This document shows, one piece after another, positions 13,261 to 27,387 of a stretch of DNA of 64,000 nucleotides. Within the stretch, counting starts at the first letter, position 1. Every line of letters starts with the position of its first letter. Location: assembly GCA_003255065.1 (NCBI GenBank), contig QAOA01000289.1, forward strand, positions 281,564-345,563. The letters are read 5' to 3'. A model generated the notes under the pieces. The model was not told where the DNA came from. It saw nothing but the letters and a program-made list of their open reading frames with translations, and did no database searches. The position numbers and the translations under genes are program-made. This DNA comes from Cercis canadensis. Taxonomy: Eukaryota > Streptophyta > Magnoliopsida > Fabales > Fabaceae.

Positions 13261-13640
13261 GGTTTTTTAAATATTTTGTTGTATGTTGTATTATATAAGA
13301 ATAATTAATATGTGTATACATTAATTATTTTTAAGTTTATTTAATAAAATAAGATAAATTAATTATATCAAATAAAATATAAAAATTATGTATGCTTGTC
13401 ACATCAGTATAGTATGACATACATATAAAGTATCATAAAATTTCCATTTATAAGGTTTTTTACATACTTTGTTATATGATATACTATATAAGAATAGTTA
13501 ACATATGAATGATATGTGTACAAATTAATTATTTTTAAATTTATTTAAAAATAAGATAAATTAATTTTATATCAAATAAAATATAAAAATTATATATATT
13601 TATTACATCAATATAATATAACATACACATATGATAGAAT
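13261..13640. repeat. two diverged direct repeats of about 185 bp
   Basis: Copies are at about 13261-13445 and 13454-13640. Both run GGTTTTTTA, then a palindrome-like TATATAAGAATA, then AAATAAGATAAATTAATT, then TCAAATAAAATATAAAAATTAT, then a TTACATCA-type end. They are strongly AT-rich and diverged by scattered substitutions and indels. No coding content is seen; this may be an old tandem duplication or a MITE pair. Confidence 0.65.
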
Positions 13641-13980
13641 ACCGTTTTCAAAAATAAAAAGCCTAAACATGGCATGCCACGATGGAGAGAAAATTGGCGG
13701 TTACGTAAACCGCGACGAGCCGGTAACGATATTTGTCGATGGAATTGACGACAATACTCCTCCTGAGAATACGGTCTCATAAGAACCGGTCTTCCGCACT
13801 CTGAAGCCCCCCATTCGTCATAACCTTGCGTCCTTTTTTGTCATTTCATCAGTCCTCGAATCCTTCTCCCCATGACCACCACGACCTCTAAATCTATTTA
13901 GTATGCAAACTTAGCTCTCCGTCCTCACCTCCCTCTCTCACACACTTGCCGCTTCCTCTCTCTCATTTGCATTCCTAATC

Positions 13981-14391
13981 ATGGAAGAGGAAGATCACCA
14001 CGTTTTTGAATCGCCTTCTTCTCCTAAGCATAAAGTCAATTCATGCTTTCCGATAGCCTTACCAGCCTTCTTCCACTGCTACCACCACCACCACCACAAC
14101 CACCAGCAGTTGCCCAAGTCGACAATAGAATGGAGCTCTTCGCTTCATCACAAGTGGCGTTCTCAAGATCAACTGCCCTCGAAGGAGAAGCGCACGAACC
14201 TCGTCTCCAAAATGGGCCGCCATCATCGCCGGCATTCCGCGGATTTCCATTACGATCAACACAGTTATTCCCTGAATTTCGAAGACGACAGGGATTTCAA
14301 GGCCAGGTTGCCACCACCATTGCCGTCGCCCAGGCCCAGGACCCCAACTCCATCTACCACCACAATTACGGGAGTAACCGCTCTTAGTTGA
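13981..14391 (+). CDS. small basic protein with HSYSLNF motif
   Basis: Single-exon 136-residue protein of unknown function, starting at the ATG at 13981. It has His-rich stretches (residues 32-42 and 81-85), a basic centre, the motif FHYDQHSYSLNF at residues 89-100, and a Pro/Thr-rich tail. The motif recurs as FQYDEHSYALNF in the unlinked single-exon gene at 28247, supporting both as real members of one plant family. I recall this motif from small plant proteins loosely described as stress-related, but cannot assign a function. No signal peptide or membrane segment is seen. The coding stretch is GC-richer than its flanks. Confidence 0.78.
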   Translation: MEEEDHHVFESPSSPKHKVNSCFPIALPAFFHCYHHHHHNHQQLPKSTIEWSSSLHHKWRSQDQLPSKEKRTNLVSKMGRHHRRHSADFHYDQHSYSLNFEDDRDFKARLPPPLPSPRPRTPTPSTTTITGVTALS

Positions 14392-17300
14392 TCTAAAATG
14401 TTCAAGTAACAGTAAGTGGCAGGAAAAAGTTAGCATGAGTTTGGCGCTGCTCACGGGTCACGCCGCTGTTCAAGGTAGTTTTTTTTATTTTCCTCCTTCA
14501 CTCCTTTTTCTGTTATCCCCTCTCTCTGTTCCATTTTGAGATCCACCAGAAATACATTTGTATATATTAATTCATGATATAAGATTTTGTGGTACCATTT
14601 TCTCTCGCATGATTGTGTATAGCATTAAGGCAAAAAATAGAAAAAAATCTCGCATGGAATCATCATGAGATTGTTTGCAGTTGAAATGAAGGTGAACCAA
14701 AAAAGATTTATCGACTAAATGACAATCTTCTCATTGCTTTTCTTTTAATTTAAATCCATGGACCAAATTGGCAATTAATTGATCATTACTTTTGTAGGTG
14801 CCAAAAAGGTTAGTGTCATATTCGTAAATGATTTGATAGCCACCATTGACAGTGTCTGAAACAAATAACTATTGGCCCGCACTGCTCCATAATTTACTGT
14901 TAAAATACAGTGTGATTTAGTGAACATTACCTATACTACAAAATGTAGGAACTAGGTATATGTTAGATAATTCGAATGAAATGTCTTTGTTGGGCAATGA
15001 TCGATTAAGGCCGTAACAGTGGAAGTCTTTGAGGGAATAAATAATCCTTGTCTTAATGACAAGAACAAGAACAACAGGGCTGAGAATGTACCAAAATGAA
15101 ATGGTAAAAGAATGAGAAAAGACTAAAGAGAACGTAAAGGACAAATGTGGAGATATATAAAGTTAGGCGTGGATTGCTGATTTAGGGTGACTAGAAGGAA
15201 ATTTTTTTGTCCTTCTGTATTAACAATGATTTTCAGATCTGATCCTAGTATTGAATTTTTCATGTATTATCCACTCCTTATTACTATTACCATTGAAAAT
15301 AAACCACATGGAACTTTTACCATAAGATCATTTGATGACATCGCAATTGGAAATGAAGGAAAACTCTTTTTCCTACTCATTCATTAAATTGAGTGCTCTT
15401 CTTTGGTAACTGGGAAATGTTGCAAGTCCTGTGACACTTCGGATAATGTTTTGTTTTTCACATGGTGCAAAAAAAAAAAATAAAAAATTCACGACTTGAT
15501 ATTCTGCGATTTCCCANAAAAAAAAAAAAAAAAAATTCACGACTTGATATTCTGCGATTTCCCAAGTTTCGAGCTTTGAAACCTTTCATTTGTGAATGCC
15601 ATAAAGGGCGACTTTAACCATTCAAATTATATCACGATTTGTATATGCCTCAATTACTAGAAAAAAATGTAAATATTGAATTGTTAATGTCAATCAAATA
15701 CAATAATAATATTTAAATATCATTATGAGACATTATTTTTTTCCTTAACAATAAAAAAAAAACTCAAACCTAGGTTAATTGATTAATTAAGTAATTTAAG
15801 GTCTTAAAATTATCCTCATTTAATATGCCACAATTAATAAGAGTTAAAAAAAATATCATGATTAGTTAATTAAAAAAATTTCTATATTAAATGAGAATAA
15901 TTTAATATATTATAAATTTAAACATTAAATAGGCCGGTGTAACATTATCAAAATAAAGTACAAAAATAATGTAAATATTTGTTTAGTAAAAGTTTACTAA
16001 TGGAATTTATTGGCTGTCTTTTCAAACAAAAAATGAATGATCCAAAAACCTTTAATCCCATAGACGATGTTGGATGAGTTATATAAGAAACTCATAATCA
16101 CAATTCACCACAGTTTAAGATCTAATGCTTTATCTTCCAAACAATGACTTAGCACTTTCCGGATCTTGGAGTGAAGTCACAAAGTGAACTCCACTTCTAA
16201 CCCAACACTTGTTGGGCTCCTTTTGGGCTTTAGTCTTTATGGATTTCATTAATTTGTTTTAGATTAACTGAAGCTTGGGCTCCATGGTTTGCAGTAATTG
16301 ACCTGAGGTTTCATTCCATGTCTAATTTTCATGTCATCTACGTCACTTGTATTCTCCTGATTCTTGCATGGGGTCAGTTGAAGGCCGCTTTCTGTTATAC
16401 ATGCGGCTCCAACATCTCCACTTGCATGAACATGGTCATTAAAAGTTAATATAATGAAAACGACAACGCAAACCTCTTGATCATAAAAGAACCAGTCATG
16501 ACTGATTGCTTAACTCTGAAGATACTTACCCAAATTAGGTGGGAACTAGAGGAAGAAATATTTGTCTCATCATTTAAAAAGTCAAATGTAATTTGAACTA
16601 TATATAAAAAATTTAAGTTTAAATTATGTGGTGAGAGTAATTAGATATATAATAATATGAATAACATGTTTTTAGAGCGTTTGGTATAAAAAAAAATGAC
16701 ACTCTGAAAATGCAATTTCTAGGAATTAAAGATTCTCATGTTAATATAAACATTCTCAAAAAATTGTTTTTTTTTTTTTTTTGTGGGGTGTGATGGGATG
16801 GAATGATGGGCATCTTCATCCTTTAACGTAGAAAAATATGGTCATAAATGTGGGAATTTATCATACCGATCTTCAACAACATGTTAGGCTTATAATATAC
16901 TATAATTATGACCACGCTGGTGCGTGAGAGTGTGAAATGTAATTTATGTGATTATAAAAATATAAATTATATAAATTTATGTAATCTAATATATCAATTA
17001 TATAATTTATATTTAGAATTATAGATGTAATACATTAAAAGTTTAATCATGAATTCATGATATATTTAAAAGAATATTAAACAAATATAAAATGAGATAA
17101 TACTATATTCAAATAATCTATGGTGTATGTATGATTTAGATTGAGATTATTAGCAAATTTGTCTAAATCCACACGATTTTGCATTGATCATGAAATTGTA
17201 ACATTATTATAATTGAAAAATATAAAAATATATCTTTAGGGATTATAGGTGTATTTACACACATTATATATTTCAATTTATCTCATACTTATTCGATTGA

Positions 17301-20290
17301 TTTTATATATGGAACACATATTTGGAGATAATATTTGTTGTATTTGTGGTAGAATTTTTTCAGTGTCAATTACCAAAACTTTGAGATCACTTTGCATTTA
17401 AACTCTTGAAAAAATCGCATAAAATTGTCTATAATTAAAAACTTATTTTAACAAATATAACTAAATATATGATAGAAATTGCTTTTAACTCTTATTTATT
17501 GATATGATAAAGCAAACTTACAAGAAAAATTATATTTTTTATAATTTAAAATATATTTTCTTATAAGAGAATGTCAAATTCATTATTAGAATCAATGCCT
17601 TTTCTCTTGTGTGAGAGGAAGAAAGGTACTTTTATTGCTTTTTTCGTATATAGAAACTTGGGATGGACGATTAATAGAAAGACACATGCATACTATCGCG
17701 GAGATGATGTAATGATTGTATGTGCGTCTCATCAATCTCTATCCTAGAATGCCCAACATTTAAATGAAAATGAAAATCATGCCCACACAAAAGCTTAGGC
17801 TCTCACGTCAGCCAATGCCACTAGGATAAAGCACATCATATGGCCATGCCCCACGAAAATTAGAATTATCCATCTACTCGTCAACGACCTTAATTTTAAG
17901 AGTAATATCATCTATACATACGTTTTTTTTTTTAATAATTTAATACATATTTTGTTTATATTTACATACAATTTAAATTTAACTCATTCAACTTAAATTT
18001 TAAGTATATTCACATTATACTCATTTTAAATGTTCATAAGATTTAAAATTTGTATACCTCAATACTAACTTACTAAGTATGCAAATGTTTTTTTTAACCT
18101 TAAAGAAGTGTCGGTACTTGCTAGAGGATCTATTCTCCTTTTTAATTATCTGACAAAATCATTTCTAAATATTATTATATAATGATGTTACCTTTCTTAA
18201 TTATGATGAATGTTCCACATACAAAGGTGCTTGAAGATTTTGTCTATTATTTTTCAATTAGAAATGTCACTTTCTACTAAAAAATCTATGTCGTTTTCTC
18301 CTGCACAACAACTAGATTTCAAAGCGCGTATGACGATTACAATTGTCGTTTGTTCTATGCTTTCAAATTTTGGGCCATTCTATGACTCACCAAACAAAAG
18401 ATGTACCAAAAAACAGAAAGATAAAAAGGTTAAACCGCGTGTGATGTCGCTCAAATTCCGTATAACAAGAGTTCTTTATTTTTCTTAAAAAAATATTATA
18501 GTATTAAGCATTACATAAACTAGAAGCTGTTTTCTTCACCAACTAAAAGTCTAGCATTAATGTCCCAATCAAGGAACGTGAGTGGAAGTTAATCCTTCAG
18601 TGCCACAAAATGAGTTGACGTTGGATGTTCCATCCACTTTCCTGGTTTCACACACACAGCAATAGTAATTGGTCTCTGGGTAGCCCTTATTTAACTCAAA
18701 AGCACCTTCTTTTTGGCTCCCTCTTTGCCTGCAGTGGGGCTCCAATCTCTTATGATCTTATCCACTTGGTGGGTAAAAGTTTAAAGATTTAAAAAAAAAA
18801 GGCTATTATCTGATAGAAAGGCTAACAAATCCTACCAAAATAGACACATAACGAAAACAACCAACACTATGAGCCTTGACTATTGACTACCGACTTTGCA
18901 CTGTTTGTCTTTCCTTTTAAAAAAGAAACAACTTAAAAGCATGTAATCCAACCTTCACAACTCTCCACTATGTACGTTTGTACATTCTATCTGATTCTCT
19001 CACTGTTTTTATCAACAACTCCAACACTTTTCTCCAACATAAACTTTTTTTAAATCCAATGAAATAATAATAATATATGGTGTGTGTGTGTGTCATGTTT
19101 TTTAAATTTTCCTATTCCTTCCGAAATGATAGCAACAAAAATATTTATGAATAATGTCATTTTAGACATACTAAGATATGGTTAGAATCCTATATAGGAA
19201 AAAATGATTAATTCCTTAAGGGCCAAGTAATTTTATTTTTGTTTTGTAGGGAGGGGGAGTCATTATCTTTGTTTATAAAAAGCTTGACAAAGAACCAAGA
19301 CAGCGGACTTATCTGGTGGAGTCCTTATTTATCAACCTGTTAGAGTCACTAATCCAAGTGCTTAGAATAAGATAGAGTGACAACAAAGACCGTAATTCAA
19401 TTTACAAAAATAAAATAAAATTAAGAGTATTTTTATAAATTATAATGTGTAGTAGAATCTGAATACAAGTGATTTCACTTAATTTTTTTAGTTAATATTT
19501 TGACATTGTTATAATTATGAATTATTGTGTTTGGTTTAAGATTAACGTCGATACCAGAGTTACATGGTCTTTTTTTTGGGTTAAAATGCACTCCATTTGG
19601 TAAAATACTAAAATATATCAAAACTATGTAATATGTATTTACTGCATGGATTTTACAAAAAAAAAAATTGTAATTTAATTTTAATCAATTAAAATTATAA
19701 TTACAAAAAATACACAATTTGCTGATTAATGTAGAAAATGTATTATAGAAAATTTATATTCGTTATCCAAAAAAGTTATTGTTTTAGTGAAAAAAGATTT
19801 TTTTCTCTTTCATAAAAAAAAACCCCTCAATTGAAAAGAAAGAGAAAAATCAAGGGAGAGAAAAACACTTCATTTTCAGGAAAAAATGAAATTGAGAGAG
19901 TTTCAGTTTCTTAACACGGTGAGAGAAAGATTTGGTGGGGGAGATATGAGGCCCCATTGAACATAAAACATAAATAAAATGTCACTGTCGGAGTTTGGCT
20001 CACTCAAACTCCAAACTTGATTTCAAAGTTCAAATACTTGCATGAAGCAGTCCACGTGCCTTCTCTCTTTTCCCTCCCCTCAATGCTGTAACCTCAAAAC
20101 ACAAACACAACCTCCTCTTCTTCCCTTTTCATCGCAAAAGAAGTGTACTCTTTCTGTCATTTTCCCGGGAAAATATTAATGACACACACTCCCAGATTAC
20201 GTGATACATAGTCTATTATAACTGAAAGGGATTAATAAAAAATAAGAAAAAAGGGACAAGTTCCAGCGCGAAAGGTTCAGAGACCAAGGT
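14392..20290. other. gene-poor AT-rich region of about 5.9 kb
   Basis: No supported gene. It includes the 3' UTR of the 14 kb gene, an artefactual duplication around the N at 15517, and the upstream region of the Raf kinase gene. Short open frames such as 18210-18488 have biased, low-complexity products and no recognisable domain. Confidence 0.5.
15482..15564. repeat. duplicated contig ends around a single N
   Basis: The A-run plus TTCACGACTTGATATTCTGC and following bases at 15482-15516 is repeated at 15518-15564, with only the A-run length differing. The copies flank a single N at 15517. The same pattern occurs at 12689 and 63558, so an unmerged overlap is likely. Confidence 0.8.
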
Positions 20291-20463
20291 GTTGGAAGAG
20301 AACCAGACCACCAGTAGAACGAAGATTCAATAAAAGCCCTGATTTGGGGCTCTCCTGTGGACGCTTGTTTGCGGTGCCGTGTTTCTATTTCGGGGCTCCA
20401 CCGACTCAGATTTTCTGTCTCTTTCCCTGCATCTTATCACTTTAGTACACCGTTCAGAAATTG

Positions 20464-20566
20464 GTAATCTTTCTTCCTTTATCTCTATTTCTATGAAATT
20501 TAACTAGGGTTTATCGAAATTTTCATTTCTATAAGCCAATCAATCCCTTGTTTGTTTGATTTACAG
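20464..20566 (+). other. 5'-UTR intron of the Raf kinase gene
   Basis: A GTAATC donor at 20464 and a TTACAG acceptor ending at 20566 lie just before the ATG at 20571. The preceding stretch from about 20290 would be the leader exon. This is inferred from splice consensus only. Confidence 0.6.
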
Positions 20567-20570
20567 TTTT

Positions 20571-23500
20571 ATGGCATTTGATCAAAATTCCATTCCAGTA
20601 GATCTAAAGCCAATAAACGTAGCTCGAACTATAGCTGAAGAACCTCTCATTTCATCAGCACCTGCAAATTCAGTTCGTGATATTAGTAGCCCTGGGGTGG
20701 TGCCCCTTTTTTATGCACCACCTGTCTCCGATACTGGCCTTGTCGGCATAGGCTATGGAAATGCCCCATCGGTTGTTGGCACGTGGTGTGCTCGTTCAGG
20801 TGTGCCAATTGGCCATCCCACTATGACCACTGCTGTTGGGTTTAGTTATAGTCCTGATTTCGACAATCGGGTTGGCGGTGGTAATGCACTTGATCTTTCC
20901 AGCGCTGTGCCTACCGCAACTGGTTATCCTTCAAATTTGGGTAGCTGGGTTGGAGGAGTCAAGTGCTTGGATAAGACTGGCAATGATGCAGCAGATGGGC
21001 TTTGTTGTAGTGCTCTGCAGGGCAACAGAGTCATTGACAATGCTTGTGATCAGTTAGGCAATATTCCACCAACTGGAATTGCTTATAGTCCCACTATTGG
21101 CCATCGAGCAACTGGGAATGGGGCTGATCAGGCCAGTGAGGAGGGTGGGGATGATTCTGTGTCAGGGAAAAAAATTAAGTTTTTATGTAGTTATGGTGGG
21201 AAGATTTTACCTAGACCTAGTGATGGAATGTTGAGATATGTTGGAGGGCAGACAAGGATTATTAGTTTTAAGAGAGATGTGAGCTTCAATGAACTGGCGC
21301 AGAAGATGGCTGACACATATGGCCAACCTGTGGTTATCAAGTATCAACTCCCCAACGAGGATCTTGATGCATTGATTTCAGTTTCGTGCCCCGATGATCT
21401 TGAAAATATGTTGGATGAGTATGCAAAATTAATTGAGCAATCTCCAGATGGTTCAGCTAAATTAAGGGTTTTTCTGTTTTCTGCTTCAGAACTTGATGCT
21501 TCAGGTGTGATACAATTTGGAGATTTGCATGATAGTGGGCAGAAATATGTTGATGCTGTGAATGGAATTAGTGGTGGCATCACAAGAAAGGAGAGTTTTG
21601 CAAGTGCAGCTTCAACCCAAAATTCTGATTTAAGTGGGACAGAGGTTCTTGATAGCTTAATTCCTGGTCAAGGGGAAGTTAGCGGAGTACCCACATCCTC
21701 CATGTTATCACCTAAGGGAAACGTGGCTGCTTCTCATGACACTGTTACAAAATTAGTGGTTGGGGATCACGGTCCTGCAGTTTGCTCTGAAGCTTCTGCG
21801 ATTCCATTAGGAATATCTATGGCTATCTCTGGTCCAGCCCACACTTCACCTTTCCAGAATGAGGTTGAATTAGAAAGGTCTGTACCCCTTACTTTATCCC
21901 AGCAGCAAATTGGCTTGCAACAATCTGGAATGGACATTCCACCACCTGCACCTTATTTGCAGCCTTTGTTTGATCCATACCCAGATGTAATGAACCGTGC
22001 AGATTATGTCCAGCCACCTCCTCAGGTGGGCTTCCTTAATCCTCAACTTCTAGGGAAGGCTGGGCCTGTCTTCACCCAACAACAGTTTTTTGATAGTACT
22101 TCAGGTTTAGCTTCTCATCAGATCATCCCTACGGTGCACGTGACAATGACTACACCCTCTTCCCATGTTGGTGTAAGACCGAATGTTCTTCGACCAGTGA
22201 TGCAACCACAGCAAAATCATTTGGACCAATACAATGATGAAAGTATTTCAGGTTCGAGGATTGCATACCAGGTTCAAGTTCCTCCCATAGTGGCCGGAGG
22301 TAATTATGGTTGGGTTCAGGTTCCAGCACAGGAGCATGCTATTTTTCCAGATGGGTTGTTAGCTCATCAGCAGGTAATGACCCCTGAGAAAATCCAAAAA
22401 GTGGAGGACTGTTATATGTGTCAGAAAACATTGCCTCATGCACATTCAGATCCAGTGGCTCAGGATCAGCGGGATAGTGGTTCAGCTACAAGTTCTGATT
22501 TAATCCCAAGTTACCATAGTCTCCTGATGCAGGAAAATTTAAAAGCTCAGGCAACAAATCGAGTTATGGTGACTGCACCCTTGAAGGAAGGTGTCATTGA
22601 ACAAGGGGTTGGGACCAGACCCAGAGTGGTTAGCAAAGTGGAACCTCTAGTTGGAGTACCTTTTACTGATACAGCTGAACTTTCTCATAACCTTGAGCGA
22701 CAACCTGAGCAAGATGGGCATTATGCTTTCATGGGCACAACACCAGTATCCCCAGATGATGTTGTCCAGCAGCGTATGGTACCTGTTGAAAATTGGGTTA
22801 AACAGGACGTTCTACAGAATAACTCTGTTTATAATGGTATACCTCCCATTGGTGGCACAGCTATACAAACTTCAGAGTTTATGGTTCAAGGATCTCCAAA
22901 AGAATATTCTAACGAACTTGCTCGTGTTGTTTCGAAAGCAGATGCTGTAGATAATTGGGTGACACATGACCATCTGAGGCCAATTGATGGGAGGATGGAC
23001 ACCCTCAGGGTATACAATCCCGAAGTTTATGTAAGTAATGATCAGTATAAGTTGCCAGTTGATAAAGAAGTGCTTCTGGATAACAGTTTTGGCAGATCCA
23101 AAATGGTCTTTGATGCAAATCAAATTAAGAAGTCAGATGTGCTGCCTTGCTCTTCTACAGAAATTTCATACGGGCATAATTCCAGGCCAGTGGATTGTAA
23201 TGAGGTGGCACAACCATCTCCATGGGGCATTCCGGGATCAAATCCACAATCAACAAGCGGAAACCATCACAAGGATGACACTGTTCCAACTTCATTGTCT
23301 CCATCTGGGAGGCTTGGAGATGTGCAAGATTCTTCGAACTCACTTTTCAGTAACAAGGATCCCTGGAACATGCACCATGAGACTTACTTTCCACCTCCTA
23401 GACCAAACAAAGTTCCATTGAAGAAAGAAACCTATTCTTCTAAGAATTACTTTGCTGAGAATCTGTCAAGCAACTGTGAAGAACAAAGCCTGGAAGCTCA

Positions 23501-26500
23501 AATGGAGGATGCCCTCTGCCTGCCATTCAAACAGAATTTAATTTTAGAACATGGTCAGTTTTCCAAGGTTCTGTGAATTGTTAAATTCCTAATATATATT
23601 TAACTTTATTGCTGGTATATACTGATGGTGCACATACTCATTGTGTTTTGGTTTATTTAATGAAGGCTCAGCTGAAGACCAGATCAAACAAGAACTTCAA
23701 GCTGTTGCTGAAGGTGTTGCTGCATCTGTTCTGCAGTCAAGCACTCCTTCTAATCCTGACTTGCATGTTGGAAATGTGTCTGGTCATGAAGAAATTGAGG
23801 ATGGAGATGTCCAAAACAACTTAATAGATATACAAAGTAAAGCCAAAGCTCAGGTATTTTTGTTTACATTTTCCTCAGTATGTGTCTTACCTTCTTATTC
23901 TTGCAATTGCAAGGATGCTTTCCAATTTAAAATACTATTGTCCTCCCCCTCCCTGGTGTGGTTTTATTATTACAAATGTATTTTTTTTTTTCCTTTTGCC
24001 TTTTAGGATGTCAAGATCAAGCCACCAGAAACGGCAAATCTTGGCTTTCCAGTATCAGATTGCCTTGGAAGATTGCAGGTTGAATGTCTTCTTTTTTGTT
24101 TATAATTTTATGTTATTAAGTCAGCTAAGCTAACTCCTTGCTGTTGGAATTTTGCTAGGTTATAAAGAATTGTGACCTTGAAGAGTTGAGAGAATTAGGT
24201 TCTGGTACCTTTGGGACTGTCTATCATGGAAAATGGAGGGGCACTGATGTAGCAATCAAGCGGATCAATGATAGATGTTTTGCTGGAAAGGCTTCAGAGC
24301 AAGAGCGCATGGTCTGTGTTGCATTATTAATGGTTTTGGTTTCCTTTGTCCCAAACTCTCTTCTCTGACCATAAAAGATGGCTTAGTTACATTGGTCCTT
24401 GGTTTATGCATCAAACAGAGAGCTGACTTCTGGAATGAGGCAATCAAGCTTGCTGACTTGCACCATCCAAATGTGGTAGCTTTTTATGGTGTTGTGCTTG
24501 ATGGGCCAGGGGTTTCTGTGGCAACAGTAACAGAGTATATGGTTAATGGTTCTCTTAGAAATGCCTTGCAAAAGAATGAGAGGTAGTGTGTGCATAATCA
24601 TCCTTCCCTTGTCCAATGGTTCCTTTGCATAACTTGATTTCATATATTGTTCAAGAATGATAAGAAGTTTGACACTAATGTGGTCGTATCAGGAATCTTG
24701 ACAAGCGAAAGCGTCTTTTGATTGCAATGGATGTGGCCTTTGGCATGGAGTATCTGCATGGAAAAAATATAGTGCACTTTGACTTGAAAAGTGACAATTT
24801 GCTTGTGAATCTCCGAGATCCACACCGTCCAATTTGCAAGGTTTATAATATGTTCTAGTGATCATTGGAATCTTGTTCTGGTGCATTTGTGTCATGCATT
24901 ACCTTATTTTGTATTGCTTATAAGAAGATAAATAATTAGTGCGTGGGTTTCAGAATAAGTTAAGATTCTTATCAAATCAATTTAATAGTAGGATATGTCA
25001 ACACTGTGAGTGACATAGTACATGACTTTCTTCTCAATTTTTTTCAGGCAGATGATTAAAGTGTTTAAGATATGGTGGGGTGGATTTGCTTGAAGAAAAA
25101 TTATGGGTTGCATTGATCATTAAGCTGTTCTCTCCCCCCCCTCCTCCCCTCTCTTCCTGCACAAAAATAAAGCAACATAAATAAAGTTTATATACAAAGG
25201 GAGATGGTAGTATATGGTTAAGGTGAAAAAGTTACAGACTAGAAGATGCTGACACAAATTCCTTAGAAACTGAGGGTATAAAAGAAATATTTGCCATCTG
25301 TTAAATGTGTAAGGATTGATTTGATTATAAGAATTATCCGTTAGGTGGTATATACTAAAGATTATAGGACGAAATTGAATGTCAAAGTTTAGGTTGTCCT
25401 AGTCCTTCTAGAAACATCATAGAAATGACAGTAAAAAGTTAAAAGTTGGTGTGCATCTAAGCTGTCTTCTTTCAGCATCTGTGTAAATCAGGTTATGGTT
25501 CTTGTAGGGCCAGGATCATGACAGAGATACAGTATAACTCATTGCAACTTTATGCTCTTGTGAACCACGATAACAAATTATAACTCCTTGTATGCATAAA
25601 TATCAGTTCTTTGTCAAGGTGGTTTTCTTGTTCTCTTTTCATTGTTGTTTTCCTGTGCCCTTTCAAATTGTTGGCTATCCATGTTTGAATAAATGGTGCA
25701 GAAAGTGTGGAGACATGTGCAAGAATCATTCTGGTGAAACACCATATCAAACCTTGTTCTCTATCATTCTGTTTATCTTTGCCAGGCATAGGATGCTTCT
25801 GGCATCATTTTTTGATATGGGGAAAAAGGGGGGTGAGGGTTGTGGAACTATTTGGCAGGTAGTAGCCATTATGACAGTGGTGGTGCACTACCTTAAGAAG
25901 CATTTGTGATTGCCATGGTCACTTTTATCTGCCTCCTGTTTCTTTGACTTGTGTTGGTGCTTGTTTATCTATTTTTATTTTCTCCAATTAATTTGGCTGA
26001 GTTTTTCATTGAGAGAAGGTTTTCCTAGGGTAATGTGCATTATAACTTCTAGGTCCTGCTCCATTTGTTTGGGAGTTCTGGTGTTTTCGATAGTTGCTGC
26101 TGTATGGATAACTTTATTATCTTTGGGAACCATGAATAATTTGTGATCATGCAGTATGCTTTTGCTCACTCATCCATTTGCCTACTGAATTGCGTTATCA
26201 ATTTATTGGCATTTAGAATGATAGATTTAATGGGTTTTTTTAATTGAAAATAACTGAGGTTGCTTTTCTTCATAGAAAGGCTCACTTCATACTTGTCGTG
26301 AAGACATTTGGGTGAACATTTCCATAAGATTTTTAGCCTTGTGCTGAAAATATTGTTCAGATCTTAACCTTTTAAGGCTTGGTTGGTACTGTACCATAAA
26401 AGCATAATTCAAATGTGAGCATCTGTAAAAGCTCAGAAGGACATAAGGTTGTCTGATGAACTTGTTTCTTCAGTTCCATCACTTTTCTAGGTAAATACCA

Positions 26501-27387
26501 TAGTATAGTGCTCAAGTATAGCTGGTCCAAACTTGCCAACATCTCAATCCCAATTCTCTTAGTTGGACACTCAGTGCAATTGACACCATGGCTGTTTAAT
26601 GATTCAGAACTTATTTTAAGATTTGTAACATTGTGCAGCATTTTTTCCCCTTAAATTTCTTTTAAGTGATTTTGATAGATCTAAGTTGCATGCAAATCAT
26701 GGTTATTGCAACTCTACTTTTGGAATGAAGCAATTGGTCGTATATTTCAATTATTTGTTGTTATCATGCTTGCAGAGCTTCTTAACACTTTTGCTTCTGA
26801 TACCAGGTTGGGGATTTGGGTCTATCCAAAGCGAAACGTCAGACACTGATCTCTGGTGGTGTGCGGGGAACATTACCTTGGATGGCTCCAGAACTACTGA
26901 ATGGAAGCAGTAGCCTTGTTTCAGAGAAGGTTTGTGCTATAGCCAACCTTGGTCTATTTTGTTGCTTCACATTCTGTCTCTAAACTTAGTGATCTGTATT
27001 CTTGTTAGGTTGATGTGTTTTCATTTGGGATTGTGATGTGGGAACTCCTCACCGGAGAAGAGCCATATGCTGATTTGCACTATGGGGCTATAATAGGTAA
27101 TCAGTGGATTGCATTCATACTTGTATGATTTTTATTTTTTATATAATCACTTTGAGTTATTAAGCTGCTGCATTCAATTCAAACATAATGTAGGTGGTAT
27201 TGTGAGCAACACTTTGAGGCCTCCAGTCCCAGAATCTTGTGGTACAGAATGGAAATCACTGATGGAGAGGTGCTGGTCATCAGAGACATCTCAAAGACCA
27301 AGCTTCACTGAAATTGCAAATCAATTACGCTCCATGGCAGCCAAGATTCCTCTCAAAGGACAAACTCAGCAGCAGCAGCTTGCTTAA
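20571..27387 (+). CDS. PB1-domain Raf-like MAPKKK, group B4, 9 exons
   Basis: Predicted 1370-residue Ser/Thr protein kinase. Exons read as 20571-23553, 23666-23853, 24007-24078, 24159-24311, 24419-24582, 24693-24840, 26807-26929, 27009-27096 and 27194-27387. The start is the ATG at 20571. A PB1 domain at residues about 200-302 ([19 protein letters not shown] onward) mediates self or partner binding. A long low-complexity region with many Pro/Gln/Ser residues follows. The kinase domain, about 1090-1358, has Gly-loop GSGTFG, catalytic Lys in [12 protein letters not shown] in the catalytic loop, VGDLG in place of DFG, and WMAPE. HFD and DLG are, as I recall, normal for this Raf subgroup, so an active kinase is expected. 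Group B4 Rafs activate subclass I SnRK2 kinases in osmotic stress; applying that here is inference. Intron 6 is long (24841-26806) with no gene seen inside. Confidence 0.95.

Larger units (their letters stand above)
10063..13980. other. AT-rich intergenic region
   Basis: Contains the leader and promoter of the RING gene, two pairs of diverged direct repeats (listed separately) and a contig join at 12689. The rest is AT-rich with many A and T runs. No gene is supported; short open frames here lack homology or codon structure I can recognise. Confidence 0.5.

Noticed and set aside
14059..14454. 131-residue minus-strand frame over the 14 kb gene
   Set aside because: Antisense shadow; its Val and Gly runs are the complement of His and Pro codons in the real gene.
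18210..18488. 92-residue open frame in the 14-20 kb region
   Set aside because: AT-rich, no domain, no plausible promoter or splice context; expected by chance over 6 kb.
25592..26146. Open frames in the 2 kb Raf intron
   Set aside because: Intronic, T-rich and hydrophobic by composition; flanking kinase exons join perfectly in phase across them.
24693..26929. HFD in the catalytic loop and DLG instead of DFG as signs of a dead kinase
   Set aside because: As I recall, both are normal in this plant Raf subgroup, and the Gly-loop, catalytic Lys and Asp are present.
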